A stretch of DNA of 64,000 nt from Gracilimonas sp040904925 (GCA_040904925.1 JBBDSP010000007.1:62001-126000); one strand, 5' to 3'. Positions 26,722 to 36,656 are shown, counted from the first letter of the stretch. Translations and numbers: made by a program. The notes: generated by a model from the sequence alone, not told the origin.

Positions 26722-27906
26722 TTACACCTGCAGAAGTTTTTGATACAGCTTTTTATGTTCTTCAGCATATTTTTTTTCTCCAAAATGCTTACCAATATAT
26801 TGGTTCTGTGACTCAGTATTAACAGACATATCTTGTGCCATTTCTTCTATAGCCACTGCCATTTCTTGGGCATTATCAGTGTCAATTAGTTTGCCATATT
26901 CGTCCGATATAATAACTTCCGGCCCACCACTTTTTGTTGAAATAACGGGTAATCCACAAGCCATAGCTTCAATCAAAGCAATGCCGAATGATTCTTTTCG
27001 GCTGGGTAAGACAAAACCATCAGCAGCTTGCATCCATCTAAGGATCTCATCCCTGCTTTTGGGGCCGTGAATATGAATGTTATCCAGTTTCTGTGCAGTA
27101 ATTTCTGATTCTACTTCTTTTTGAAATTCAGGCTCTTCATTGAGTCTTCCAATTAAATGAAGATCAATTTTAATTTTAGCACCTAATATTGAAAATGCCT
27201 CTATTAAAACATCAATACCTTTTATATACCTGAAATTAGCCACACAAAGTAATTGAAATGGTGAACGGTCAATATTCAATTTCTTTCTGTGATGCTTTTT
27301 TTCTTCCTTCTCAACAGGACGGAAATAAGAAGTATCCACATAATTGTGAATGGTCTTTAACTTCTCCTGAAGTTGAGGAAATTCATTAAGTATATCCTCG
27401 TACAACTTTGGGCCAACGGAAATTACGGAATCAGCTGCTTCTAAAGATTGTTCTAGTATATTCCGAAGACTTGAGTTTGTAACGGTATGATAGAAGTCTA
27501 TTCCGTGGATCGTTAGCACAATCGGGCAGGAGAAAGTATTTTTAAGTGTAGGAATAGCCATGCCGGATGGGTAAAGAAAATGAACATGGATAAGATCCAA
27601 AGGCGTTTTTTTTAAATGATAGATAAGATTATCAGAAAGTGAGTTTTGTATCAATTTTGGAAAACGCCTTTTTGGAAAAGACAGATAATGAATACGCTGA
27701 GTTTTTACACCATCGATAGATAAAAGATCTGAGAAGTTTTTCCGGTAGCGTGAGGTAAAAGGAATCACATAAGGGGTTGGTACGGTTATTTTAACTTCAA
27801 GATGCTTAGAAAGTACTACTGCATGGTCTTTTACAAAGGTAGCATCATAAGGATGTACAGAGTTAGGGAATGAGTGTGATATGATGTTAAGCTTATTACG
27901 AATCAT
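26722..27906 (-). CDS. Family 4 glycosyltransferase
   Basis: 394 residues starting at the ATG at 27906 (MIRNKLNIISHSFPN), one base after the flippase stop; an open frame extends upstream into the flippase gene but is not needed. GT-B fold: LDLIHVHFLYPSGMAIPTL and LTIHGIDFYHT in the N-terminal half; KTIHNYVDTSYFRPV; C-terminal donor site FVLPSRKESFGIALIEAMACGLPVISTKSGGPEVI with the EX7E pattern. Last gene of the minus-strand polysaccharide operon. Substrates are unknown. Confidence 0.9.
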   Translation of the reverse strand: MIRNKLNIISHSFPNSVHPYDATFVKDHAVVLSKHLEVKITVPTPYVIPFTSRYRKNFSDLLSIDGVKTQRIHYLSFPKRRFPKLIQNSLSDNLIYHLKKTPLDLIHVHFLYPSGMAIPTLKNTFSCPIVLTIHGIDFYHTVTNSSLRNILEQSLEAADSVISVGPKLYEDILNEFPQLQEKLKTIHNYVDTSYFRPVEKEEKKHHRKKLNIDRSPFQLLCVANFRYIKGIDVLIEAFSILGAKIKIDLHLIGRLNEEPEFQKEVESEITAQKLDNIHIHGPKSRDEILRWMQAADGFVLPSRKESFGIALIEAMACGLPVISTKSGGPEVIISDEYGKLIDTDNAQEMAVAIEEMAQDMSVNTESQNQYIGKHFGEKKYAEEHKKLYQKLLQV

Positions 27907-27907
27907 G

Positions 27908-29203
27908 TCATTCAGGTTGAGGTAGAATGGTTTGCTGATATTTTCGCACGGCAAATAACAAATATGCATTGTAAATAAATAATCCGAGGGAATGCCCAAT
28001 GACTAGTAAAGTGAGGCCGAAGATGAAATCACCTGACATCCAGCCAATAAGTAACCCGCCGGCTCTTACGATAAGATTATAGCAGGAAAAAACAGGCATC
28101 ATTTTTTGTTTTTCCAATACAATGAGCGTTTTTCCTGTTGGTGCACTTATAAAGTCCAGGGCGAGCAATGGGGTCATGACCATGGCGATGGTACCCGCCA
28201 TAAGCCATTCATCACCAAATACAAATACAAACAAAGGTTCGCTGAAAAGAAGAAGTATGGTTGTTGGAATTATTGTTATTACAAATAAGGTGATCCAGGT
28301 TTTAATGATAAAGGATTGTATGGTCTTTCTTTCATTGACCTTATCCGATAATTGTTTGAAAAATACCTGACCAACAGAATTTCCTATGAATGATGCCGGC
28401 ATACTCAAGACCCGATAAGCCAATGCGTAAAATCCAAGTATCTCCTGATCGAATAATCCTCCAATGATGAATACGGGTATTTCGATGGCACCGAAACTCA
28501 ACAAATTAGAAGGGATCAAAAACTTTGTAGTATTAAAATACTTTTTAACTACCGTTTTGAAATTTTGCTTTAAATAAGACCGGCTGTGGTTTGTTTTAGT
28601 TCTCTTTAGGAAAAGATAAAAGGTTGAGACCACCCTCCCCAATACATGACCGATTACTAACCCGCTTGATATAATATTTATAAAACCCAATCCGCCCTGA
28701 GTTGCAGCGGTTGTCGTACTTTGGAATATTTTTGAGGTTGAAATGGACGAATATTTCTGAAATCTGATCAACCAATGGGTCATTATATTTAATCCGGTAT
28801 TAAAAAATACACCGGCAGGCAGAAGCCAAATAAAAACCTTGGTGATCTCATAGGAGTTACTAAAATGAGAAAGAAATAGGAAAGTGGAGATATAAAAAAG
28901 AGCGCAAAAAAGAATATTGATCAAAAAGCTCACTTTAAAGATGATCAGGGCATCTTTATCATTTTTGGGCAGGACAAAGGTATACTCAAAGCATCCACTG
29001 CTTAGAATTGAAAGAATGACTACCAAGGAATGAAAAAGTTGCAGCTCCCCAAATGCTTCTGCGGGAAATAGACGGGTCAGTACAGGGCTAACCAATATTG
29101 TTACCAGGTGTGCTAATGTGGTTCCGCTAACAAGCTTGGCAACTTGCTGAGCATATAAGCTTTTTCTGATAGTTTGGAGAAAAGTTGAGTATTTATTTAG
29201 CAT
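27908..29203 (-). CDS. Wzx-type polysaccharide flippase
   Basis: 431-residue membrane protein with about 12 hydrophobic segments in the arrangement of the PST/MOP flippases: the N-terminal QQVAKLVSGTTLAHLVTILVSPVLTRLFPAEAFGELQLFHSLVVILSIL is characteristic (Gly-Thr near the first helix, LTRLF..FG before the second). It would flip lipid-linked oligosaccharide units across the inner membrane for the Wzy polymerase encoded just upstream. Nothing suggests truncation. Confidence 0.9.
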   Translation of the reverse strand: MLNKYSTFLQTIRKSLYAQQVAKLVSGTTLAHLVTILVSPVLTRLFPAEAFGELQLFHSLVVILSILSSGCFEYTFVLPKNDKDALIIFKVSFLINILFCALFYISTFLFLSHFSNSYEITKVFIWLLPAGVFFNTGLNIMTHWLIRFQKYSSISTSKIFQSTTTAATQGGLGFINIISSGLVIGHVLGRVVSTFYLFLKRTKTNHSRSYLKQNFKTVVKKYFNTTKFLIPSNLLSFGAIEIPVFIIGGLFDQEILGFYALAYRVLSMPASFIGNSVGQVFFKQLSDKVNERKTIQSFIIKTWITLFVITIIPTTILLLFSEPLFVFVFGDEWLMAGTIAMVMTPLLALDFISAPTGKTLIVLEKQKMMPVFSCYNLIVRAGGLLIGWMSGDFIFGLTLLVIGHSLGLFIYNAYLLFAVRKYQQTILPQPE

Positions 29204-29208
29204 TTGAT

Positions 29209-30447
29209 CTATTTGAAAAGCTTGTTGGCAAATAAATACTGAAGGATAATTACTACCAGAATTCTATAAATAATTGTTGTAATTGAATGCAAGTAAAACG
29301 AATAAAAAGACATAAAGGCAGCAAAAATAAGAGTAACAGCGATGCCAATTCTTATAAAAGATAGATCTCTAAGAGAATAGAGGGTGGTAAGTTTACAAGA
29401 GGCACCAAAAATAAAGCTGAAACAAAGTACTCCAACCGTGCCGAAATCTTCAAAAAATGACTTTATATGGGTATAGGTATTAATACTAATGGTTGGTGTA
29501 ACTGATGTAAATGGCTCATGCACGAGCATTAAACTTGCTTCTGGCCAAATATCAAAGCGAATAAGCCATCGGAAAATGCTTCTGAAGCTTGACTGTCCGT
29601 AAACTAAGGAGAAGTCCTGACTCAGAAAGTTGTCAAGCGCGGAAATTCCCCCAGTTAAATATAGATAGGTTGTTTTGAGCGCAAATTCTTTAACAGCACT
29701 TTGGCTGTTTATGGTAGTTCTTATTTCTATTATAAAAAACGTGAATAAAGCTAGAAGAGCAACAAGAATGATGGAATAGAAAACGATTTCTAAAAGCCTC
29801 TTTTTCCTGTATTCACGATCCATGAAAAAGGTTGCGAGGATGTAAGAAAAAATGAAAAAGAAAAGACTGTTCACAAAGGTATACCTTCCAACAGTGGCTA
29901 CAGAAGCGATAAGAAAAACCACTAAAATTGAGAGGCCTGTAATCCGGATTTTGTCTTTTATGGCAAAAAGAACACCGCCAAAGATGGAGCCGGCAAAGCC
30001 GGTATTGATCAAATAATTGCCTGCCTTATAAGTAAATGGGGGCGGAGTAAGTGGGTCATTTTGATAGCCTACAAAGAGGCTTCTAACTCCGATCGGAGTT
30101 CTTAAATAAGCATCTATACCACCTAATTCATTTGCGACAGTAATAAATATCAGTATGGTTCCGGAAAGAGTAAGCAGACATAAACCTATAACTAACCAGA
30201 GTAATGTTCTTGGACATATGATATCTGAAAGGGTCTTGTCAGCAGGTTCTATTTTTTGGACATCATAAATGGCTAAAAGAATGTATCCCAAACAGAAAGC
30301 AAGGATTCCTATAAAGATGAGAAAAATTGTATCTGATGAGGCGGGGTAAATGTTATAAAGTTGAAAGCTGTACAAATAAAATACTATTCCCCAAATTCCG
30401 ATAAAGACATTGAGAGGAAGATATTTATAAAAATAATCGAGGAGCAT
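29209..30447 (-). CDS. Wzy-like O-antigen/oligosaccharide repeat-unit polymerase
   Basis: 412 residues with about 11 hydrophobic segments and one larger loop around residues 260-330 (YLTGGISALDNFLSQDFSLVYGQSSFRSIFRWLIRFDIWPEASL), the layout of Wzy-type polymerases. Wzy proteins are too variable to call from motifs alone; the position between wzz and wzx supports it. It begins 2 bases after the Wzz gene ends. Confidence 0.8.
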   Translation of the reverse strand: MLLDYFYKYLPLNVFIGIWGIVFYLYSFQLYNIYPASSDTIFLIFIGILAFCLGYILLAIYDVQKIEPADKTLSDIICPRTLLWLVIGLCLLTLSGTILIFITVANELGGIDAYLRTPIGVRSLFVGYQNDPLTPPPFTYKAGNYLINTGFAGSIFGGVLFAIKDKIRITGLSILVVFLIASVATVGRYTFVNSLFFFIFSYILATFFMDREYRKKRLLEIVFYSIILVALLALFTFFIIEIRTTINSQSAVKEFALKTTYLYLTGGISALDNFLSQDFSLVYGQSSFRSIFRWLIRFDIWPEASLMLVHEPFTSVTPTISINTYTHIKSFFEDFGTVGVLCFSFIFGASCKLTTLYSLRDLSFIRIGIAVTLIFAAFMSFYSFYLHSITTIIYRILVVIILQYLFANKLFK

Positions 30448-30449
30448 TT

Positions 30450-31574
30450 TTACAGCAACTCTTTTAAAGCCTGTTTATGATCTTGGTAAAATAAATCAAC
30501 TCGGATATATATCAGAGATAACAGGACAGTGAAGAACATTACGATAAATAATATTTTAGCCCGCTGTGGTTTATGCTTTTTTTCAGGTACTGCAGGAGGG
30601 TCGACTAAGTATAAGTTTGAGTTGACCTTCTGTTCATCTAATAAAGCTTGTTCATATTGAAGGCGTAGAAATTCATTGACTTTTTCTCCAACTAAAATGT
30701 TTTGCTTTAACCTTAAAAAATCAGCTCCTTGTTCGGGTATGTAGTCGAGGGCGACAAAGGTATTATTTTGTGTCTGTTTAATCTGGTTAATTTTATCGGT
30801 GATGGCTTTTAGCCGGCTATCAATTTCATTGAGCCGGAATGTATTTTGAAATGAATCCTGAACGTAGTTCTTTTCAATTTCCAGACTGATCCGTTCTTTT
30901 TCCAGTTCCGCAAGTCCTGATATGGTTATGCCTAATTGGGATTGAAGGTCTAAGATCCCGGTGCGAGTTTGAAATCTTGCGAGCGAATCTGCATCATTAT
31001 TCAGCTTATCTTGCATATCCTGATAATAATTTTCGATGTACCTGCGGAAGTTTGATGCTTCAGCTTTATCAACTTCCAATGCAATTTTATCCAGTTCTTG
31101 ATATAGAAATCCTACAACTTCAGCTGCTTTTTCCGGATTTTCTTTATAAAGGTATGAGATAGTGAATGTTTTATTTTCGTTGTCTGTAACTTTCAGATTG
31201 TCAAAGATAGCCTCATATACATCCTCACGATATTCAGCTTTGTAAACCTCGGCAAGTTCGAATGCCTCGTTAAGCCTGTCGTACATTTTAGTTGTATGCA
31301 GATATTCAATATAGGTAGGTACATTTCCCATTACTCCAATATCTAAACCGAAGGATGAAAATTCAGACATTACAGTTGATAGTGGAGTCGAATTTTCATC
31401 CAATACTACAATAGTTGCTTCACTTTGATACCATTTTGGTATGATCATTAAAATAATAACAGTTACGATACCTACTGTAGCATAAGTTCCAAGCAATAAC
31501 TTCCAGTTCGACACCACTAATTTTAGGAAGAAGATAGAATTGCTCTTCGTCTCTTTGTCGATTTTGTTGTCCAT
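30450..31574 (-). CDS. Wzz-family chain length determinant / polysaccharide co-polymerase
   Basis: 374 residues: one membrane helix near residue 28-50 (LLLGTYATVGIVTVIILMII), PKWYQSEATIVVLDENS right after it (the Wzz signature), a long periplasmic coiled coil, then VDPPAVPEKKHKPQRAKILFIVMFFTVLLSLIYI, the Pro-rich motif plus second membrane helix. No cytoplasmic tyrosine kinase (Wzc) domain follows and no kinase gene is nearby, so it is the Wzz or kinase-less co-polymerase form. It would regulate chain length between the Wzy polymerase and the Wza exporter, both neighbours. Confidence 0.9.
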   Translation of the reverse strand: MDNKIDKETKSNSIFFLKLVVSNWKLLLGTYATVGIVTVIILMIIPKWYQSEATIVVLDENSTPLSTVMSEFSSFGLDIGVMGNVPTYIEYLHTTKMYDRLNEAFELAEVYKAEYREDVYEAIFDNLKVTDNENKTFTISYLYKENPEKAAEVVGFLYQELDKIALEVDKAEASNFRRYIENYYQDMQDKLNNDADSLARFQTRTGILDLQSQLGITISGLAELEKERISLEIEKNYVQDSFQNTFRLNEIDSRLKAITDKINQIKQTQNNTFVALDYIPEQGADFLRLKQNILVGEKVNEFLRLQYEQALLDEQKVNSNLYLVDPPAVPEKKHKPQRAKILFIVMFFTVLLSLIYIRVDLFYQDHKQALKELL

Positions 31575-31591
31575 GAAGAAATATAGGTTAG

Positions 31592-33316
31592 TTAATTTCT
31601 GATGTTTTGAATGGCTACATAAGTAGTGATTATACCGGTGATAGTAGTTATTCCTGTCAAAATTAATTGAATACGGGTATTTTTGATTTGTTCTCTCTGA
31701 ACTTCATATGTACGCTGAGCATTGAGTTCATCGTAAGGGACCCTGTCTATAAAAATTCTATCTCCTGATCTGATCTCTGTTTCATTTGGCCTGTACCAAG
31801 TTCCACTTCCTGCTTTAATGATGAATGTGCGTTCTTTGTTTGCGGAAAGAGCGAATCCGCCTGCACGATTTATATACTCACCGACAGTTTGATCAGCCTC
31901 AGTAAAAGGATAATACCCTGGGTTATTTACTTGGCCGAATACAAATACTGTTTGTTCATCGCGAGGTATATACATTTGGTCACCATCATAGATCTTTACT
32001 TCCGCCAGTTGTTCGTCATCGCTAATATCTATATATACCTTATTTTGGCTTAGTCTCGTTTCAAGATCAAGATAATTGAATCCCTGTGCTAGTTGGTCGG
32101 AGGTTCGTTTCAACAGGTCAGTATTGAATTTGTTGGGGATCTCGTTTTCCGAAGATCCTGCTCGAATTAAATAAGCTGCTGTAGGCAAGGCTCGGTCCGT
32201 AAGTTGGCCAGATAATGTCAGTAATTCCAAGGCAGTAGTTTCTCCATTTTTTATAGGGAAATTACCGGGAGTTATTACTTCTCCATAAACCCAAGCTGAA
32301 GCTGAACTGTTTCTGTCCTGATTAGTAGGCACGATCAGGCGGTCATTTGGTAAAATGGCGAAACTATCCCAGTCTTCACGCAGTACTTCAATTCTTTGTT
32401 GGGTACCATTTTTATTCCTGAAAACAAATAGTTTTGATGTGTCTGCATTCGGTTTGTAACTCCCTGCGATCTTTAATAGTAATTCAGGAGTATCGGATGA
32501 GGAATACTCAAATTCATTTGCATCAAGTACAGCACCTGAAATGCTGACGCGGGGACTTTCATTGGTTAAACGCCTGACCAAAATTTGATCGCCGTATTCC
32601 AATATAGGATTTTTATTATCGGTGCCTGCTTTAAAATAAGCGATCAAGTCAGCTGTATCTGTTGTTCCATCTCGATGCTGAATTACTATATTCCGAAGTG
32701 AAAGTGATCCGGTGTTAAGAAGATCTGCAGCGTTATTTGATTCAGTTATTTCATTGTTACTTTGGTTAACAGATCGATAAATAGCTGCATCTACTCTTGA
32801 AAAAGCCGGGACTACGTGTTTGCCGGGGAATTCAACCCCACCCGAAACCTGAACAACCAAAGGTCGCGCCCTCTCTAAAGAGATCTGTGTGTTTGGACTT
32901 TTAAAGATATTTGCTGCTTTTTCATCTATGGTTTCTTTTGCTTCTGCTATAGTTTGGTTTGCTATGTTTACAGCACCAAGCATAGGCAGTATCACATCTC
33001 CCTGTGGGTTAATCAATAAAGCACGCAATACAATATTCTCAGCTCCCTGAAGACTTATTGTTATAAGATCATTTGAGCCAAGTACGTATTCATTGATGTC
33101 AATTTCACCGTCTGATATAAATAAAGGATCACCTAAGCGTCCACTAAGTGCATCCAGATAATAGTATCCTTCTGAAAAGGGGGTAAAGTTAAGATTGAAA
33201 TTGCTCAAAGATGGGATAGATATCTGCCCGTTTTGCTGTGCTTGTACTGGAATGCTCAAAGAAAATAATAAGCCCGAAAAAAATAATAGAGAAGCAAAGT
33301 ATTTAGAGAAGTTCAT
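31592..33316 (-). CDS. Wza-like polysaccharide export outer membrane protein (SLBB domains)
   Basis: 574 residues: signal peptide (MNFSKYFASLLFFSGLLFSLSIPVQAQ), polysaccharide-export domain (NEYVLGSNDLITISLQGAEN..LRALLINPQGDVILPMLGAVNIANQTIAEAKETIDE), and several SLBB repeats (VSISGAVLDANEFEYSSSDTP, VYGEVITPGNFPIKNGET, VFGQVNNPGYYPFTEADQTVGEYINRAGGF). A single hydrophobic C-terminal helix (RIQLILTGITTITGIITTYVAI) may anchor it. No lipobox cysteine is visible. The ATG overlaps the stop of the EamA gene by 4 bases. Confidence 0.92.
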   Translation of the reverse strand: MNFSKYFASLLFFSGLLFSLSIPVQAQQNGQISIPSLSNFNLNFTPFSEGYYYLDALSGRLGDPLFISDGEIDINEYVLGSNDLITISLQGAENIVLRALLINPQGDVILPMLGAVNIANQTIAEAKETIDEKAANIFKSPNTQISLERARPLVVQVSGGVEFPGKHVVPAFSRVDAAIYRSVNQSNNEITESNNAADLLNTGSLSLRNIVIQHRDGTTDTADLIAYFKAGTDNKNPILEYGDQILVRRLTNESPRVSISGAVLDANEFEYSSSDTPELLLKIAGSYKPNADTSKLFVFRNKNGTQQRIEVLREDWDSFAILPNDRLIVPTNQDRNSSASAWVYGEVITPGNFPIKNGETTALELLTLSGQLTDRALPTAAYLIRAGSSENEIPNKFNTDLLKRTSDQLAQGFNYLDLETRLSQNKVYIDISDDEQLAEVKIYDGDQMYIPRDEQTVFVFGQVNNPGYYPFTEADQTVGEYINRAGGFALSANKERTFIIKAGSGTWYRPNETEIRSGDRIFIDRVPYDELNAQRTYEVQREQIKNTRIQLILTGITTITGIITTYVAIQNIRN

Positions 33317-34230
33317 TTGTTATGTGCCTGAAGTTGACTTTTAAATTTTGGTGGGTTTAATCGGGCCAAAACAATACCTGTAATCACTAAACCAGCTCCA
33401 ATATATTGAAGTAGCGTGAGTTCTTCACCTAATAAAATCAGACCAAAAACGAGGCCCAACACCGGTACTAAGTTCTGATAGGCGGCCGTGCGAACTGCCC
33501 CGATCTTTTTCACCCCGTTATTCCAAATGATATAGGCCAGCCCAATGGATAGGGCTCCGCTGTATAAAATTCCTCCATAACCGACTATGGTGATGCCTGA
33601 CCAATCTAATTTGACCATGAAGGGTAAGCCAATAATAAGCAGGCCGGCTAAGCCAACTTGAGACATAAAAGCAGAATATTGGAGCGGGCTGTAAACTCTT
33701 AGATATTTTCTTGAAAGAATAGTGAAGGTAGCCCAGCAAACAGCTGCAACCAGAGTTATGATGTTGCCGAAGAAAGTTTCAGACTCAAAAGACAATGTAT
33801 CCTCTCCGCCCATGATAATGAAGGTCACTCCGGCAAAGGCAAAAAATACCCCAATAGATTTATATAGAGTAAGTTTCTCATCGGTGAAGAATTGGGAAAG
33901 TAATGCCACCCAGATCGGTATGGTGCCAAGCATAACAGCTGCATTTGCAGCATATGTATAGTTTACTCCGATAATAAAAAAGAGCTGGTAGAACACATTC
34001 CCTACTATCCCAATACCTACAAGTTTCCAAAAGTGCTCTTTTCGGACTTTGAGAGAGTATCCTCTTTTGTGTGTAACATAGGAAAGCATGGCCGTAGCAA
34101 AAATGAACCGCATGGCATTAAAGCTGTAAGGATCCATCTCTTCCAGGGAGATCTTCACAATACTGAAGTTTAACGCCCAGATAATGGCTACAAGAATTAG
34201 ACTAAGGTCAATGAGGTATTTACGGAGCAA
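33313..34230 (-). CDS. EamA-family (DMT) transporter
   Basis: 305 residues with ten hydrophobic helices in two EamA halves (residues 8-140 and 155-295): LILVAIIWALNFSIVKISLEEMDPYSFNAMRF opens the first, VCWATFTILSRKYL the second, and QNLVPVLGLVFGLILLGEELTLLQYIGAGLVITGIVLA closes it. Substrate is unknown; such transporters carry amino acids, metabolites or nucleotide sugars. It is the first gene of the minus-strand polysaccharide operon, coupled to wza by a 4-base overlap. The 209 bases upstream (34231-34439) also carry the tetR operator region. Confidence 0.9.
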   Translation of the reverse strand: MLRKYLIDLSLILVAIIWALNFSIVKISLEEMDPYSFNAMRFIFATAMLSYVTHKRGYSLKVRKEHFWKLVGIGIVGNVFYQLFFIIGVNYTYAANAAVMLGTIPIWVALLSQFFTDEKLTLYKSIGVFFAFAGVTFIIMGGEDTLSFESETFFGNIITLVAAVCWATFTILSRKYLRVYSPLQYSAFMSQVGLAGLLIIGLPFMVKLDWSGITIVGYGGILYSGALSIGLAYIIWNNGVKKIGAVRTAAYQNLVPVLGLVFGLILLGEELTLLQYIGAGLVITGIVLARLNPPKFKSQLQAHNK

Positions 34231-34404
34231 TGAATTGTATTTTTTATGAGGCCAAAGTTACGTGGAATTGATTTTTAAACCGAACTCAAAATAGAAAGAA
34301 ATCCATACTTGTTGATTTGATAAGATGTATCGGCTAGGCTAAATCTATTCGTAAATATTTTTGTATTGAAAAGTGGGAACTATTTGTAAATAACCGTAGT
34401 TTAT

Positions 34405-34435
34405 TGACCTAAATTCAAAAAATGACTTAAAGTCA
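34405..34435 (+). promoter_or_regulatory. Putative TetR operator upstream of tetR
   Basis: TGACTTAAAGTCA (34423-34435) is a perfect 13-base palindrome ending 4 bases before the tetR ATG. Just upstream TGACCTAAATTCA (34405-34417) matches it at 11 of 13 positions. The same palindrome occurs once more at 35108-35120, ahead of the efflux operon, so these are good candidates for autoregulatory sites. Confidence 0.65.
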
Positions 34436-34439
34436 ATAT

Positions 34440-35144
34440 ATGGGAACAACGGAACGTAAAGAGCGCGAGAAGGAAAAGAAGAAGTCATTGATACTTGAAT
34501 CGGCAGAGCAGCTGATACTTGAGAAAGGTCTTGACCATTTGAATATGGACGAGGTGGCAGAGCGTGCGGAAGTAAGCAAGGGCTCACTTTATCACTACTT
34601 TAAAAATAAAACAGACCTGGTTCTCGGCATCTGCAATAAAGCTACGGAAATGCTTTCGGTTGAAATTTCTAAAGTGATCACAAAAGAAATATCCGGAATA
34701 GAAATGGTCTACACTATTGGCGCTACCTTTCTGAATTTTGTACGGTCACATCCCGAATTTTTCCGTTCAATGCGCTTTTTTGATAACCTAAAGGATACGG
34801 ATCAACTTTCCGACAGCGATTACATTGCAATGTGTCAGTCTAACATGAATACATCTTTTACCAGCATGGTACGGGCTATTCAAATTGGGATGCAAGATGG
34901 TTCTATCCAAAGTTCCTATGATCCCAAAGAACTGTCTGTTCTGCTGTGGAGCACCTCTCATGGGTTGGTGAATATGGCTTATCTCCATCAAAATACCCCT
35001 CATTTCCAGCTGCTCGAAAAGAATGAAATTGACATGAACTCTTTATTCGATGCATACATGAAGCTGATCGGTTGTGGAATAGCAACGGATGATGAGGTAA
35101 TAAAAAATGACTTGAAGTCAATTTTTGAAACAGATAATAATTAA
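34440..35144 (+). CDS. TetR-family transcriptional regulator
   Basis: 234 residues. N-terminal helix-turn-helix: LILESAEQLILEKGLDHLNMDEVAERAEVSKGSLYHYFKNKTDLVLGI (about residues 18-65), the TetR signature with SKGSLYHYFKNK as recognition helix. The helical C-terminal ligand domain is variable. It precedes a TolC-adaptor-RND operon in the same direction with a 51-base gap, and the same palindrome sits before tetR and within its last codons. The likely role is ligand-relieved repression of itself and of the pump. Confidence 0.93.
   Translation: MGTTERKEREKEKKKSLILESAEQLILEKGLDHLNMDEVAERAEVSKGSLYHYFKNKTDLVLGICNKATEMLSVEISKVITKEISGIEMVYTIGATFLNFVRSHPEFFRSMRFFDNLKDTDQLSDSDYIAMCQSNMNTSFTSMVRAIQIGMQDGSIQSSYDPKELSVLLWSTSHGLVNMAYLHQNTPHFQLLEKNEIDMNSLFDAYMKLIGCGIATDDEVIKNDLKSIFETDNN
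35108..35120 (+). promoter_or_regulatory. Putative TetR operator controlling the efflux operon
   Basis: TGACTTGAAGTCA, a perfect 13-base palindrome flanked by A-run and T-run, lies inside the last codons of tetR, about 75 bases before the TolC start. It differs only at the central base from the site at 34423-34435. Confidence 0.65.
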
Positions 35145-35195
35145 AAGCGTAACAGGAACCCATTTTTTAAAATCCATTTTAGAACTTAATTCTAT

Positions 35196-36656
35196 ATGAG
35201 TCCAAAACGATTTAAACGAAGATCATTCTTAATAGCAGGATTATTTGTATTGGTACAAAGTATCGGTGTTGCACAGAATGAACCGGACATCTTAATTCCC
35301 GGCGCCGAATTAACGCTTGAAAATGCTATACAGGTTGCGGTGGCTAATAATCCACAAGTTAACCGGGCGATCTTGTCGGTTCAGGATGCCGACGAACTTG
35401 TTGATATAGCCTACAGTGAAGTATATCCGAATATATCTTCATCGATCAATTATACCAGAAATTTTGAAGTACCTGTTCAGTTTGTTCCGGGCGAATTCTT
35501 TGGTGGCCAGCCAGGCACTTTTATTCCGGTAGAGTTCGGAACCGATAATAACTGGCAGGGAGGATTTACGGTTCAGCAAAATATTTTTAGGGGAGAGGTT
35601 TTTGTAGGGCTTTCAACATCGACGATTTACAAAGCAGTGCAGCAAGAAAATTTACGTGCAGTTACCCAGCAGATCATAACCCAAACTAGAGTCGCCTATT
35701 ACCAGGTATTGGTGGCAGAAGAACAGCTTCGTCTTCAGGAAACACAGATCAGGCGAATTGAAGAAAATCTTAGAGAAAATAAATCAAGACAGCGTGCAGG
35801 ACTTGTGGATGATTATGCGGTTCTACAACTCGAAGTTCAGTTAAGTAATCAGCGCCCTCAGCTTGTAGAGGCTCGCTATGCGGTGGATGAAGCCTATAGA
35901 AATTTGAAAGTAACATTAGGATTACCACTCGAATTGGATTTCGAAGTGAAAGGTAATTTAAATGCGTTTGATATTCTTGCAGATGAAATTGACTCTGAAG
36001 AAAATGCGGGGATTAAAGAGGTAGATCAAATGAATCCATTTACGTTCGAAAAACCGAATGAGCAATGGGCTTCAATGATCGATGATCGCGGAGATGTTCG
36101 CGTTTTGGATGCTCGGTTAAACTTAAATGAAAAAGAAATACAGGCAGTGAAAAGCCGATTTCTTCCCACTGTGACCGCTTCCTATAATTTGCAGTGGAGT
36201 GCAGCGCAATCAGGGGCTCCGGTATTCTTTGAAAACAGCTCACGTTTCCAAACGCTTGGCCTCAATGTAAGCCTGCCGTTGTTCGAAGGTTTTAAGAGGA
36301 TGTCTGATGTACAGCGTGCTCAGATTGCCCGGAAAGATATTGAGGTACAGCAGCGAGCGGCAAAACTGGCCGCAGAAAATGAAATTGCTTCTGCGGCAGA
36401 ACAACTGAATAAATCTTTTGAAACTGCTTCAGCCCGAAAACAAGCTTTGGAGCAGGCAGAGGAAGGTTATCAGCGTGCAACAAGAAGGCTGGAAAACGGG
36501 ATCGGCTCACAAATAGAAGTAACTGAGGCCGAAGTACAGGTACGTCAGGCTGAGGTAAACTACGCCTTGATGGTATTCGAATATTTAAGTGCAAAAGCTG
36601 AGTACGATCTGGCTACCGGCCGGGTTCCTTTTGTAGATATAACAACGGAAGAATGA
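35196..36656 (+). CDS. TolC-family outer membrane efflux protein
   Basis: 486 residues: signal peptide (KRRSFLIAGLFVLVQSIGVAQ), then the OEP domains with LTLENAIQVAVANNPQVNRAIL at the start of the first and DVRVLDARLNLNEKEIQAVKSRFLPTVTASYNLQW in the second, and C-terminal IEVTEAEVQVRQAEVNYALMVFEYLSAKAEYDLATGR. Outer membrane channel of the tripartite RND pump encoded by the next two genes. First gene of the operon after tetR and its 3' operator. Confidence 0.92.
   Translation: MSPKRFKRRSFLIAGLFVLVQSIGVAQNEPDILIPGAELTLENAIQVAVANNPQVNRAILSVQDADELVDIAYSEVYPNISSSINYTRNFEVPVQFVPGEFFGGQPGTFIPVEFGTDNNWQGGFTVQQNIFRGEVFVGLSTSTIYKAVQQENLRAVTQQIITQTRVAYYQVLVAEEQLRLQETQIRRIEENLRENKSRQRAGLVDDYAVLQLEVQLSNQRPQLVEARYAVDEAYRNLKVTLGLPLELDFEVKGNLNAFDILADEIDSEENAGIKEVDQMNPFTFEKPNEQWASMIDDRGDVRVLDARLNLNEKEIQAVKSRFLPTVTASYNLQWSAAQSGAPVFFENSSRFQTLGLNVSLPLFEGFKRMSDVQRAQIARKDIEVQQRAAKLAAENEIASAAEQLNKSFETASARKQALEQAEEGYQRATRRLENGIGSQIEVTEAEVQVRQAEVNYALMVFEYLSAKAEYDLATGRVPFVDITTEE

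Noticed and set aside
27907..27999. N-terminal extension of the GT4 protein
   Set aside because: It overlaps the flippase gene; the ATG at 27906 begins with the typical GT4 first strand.
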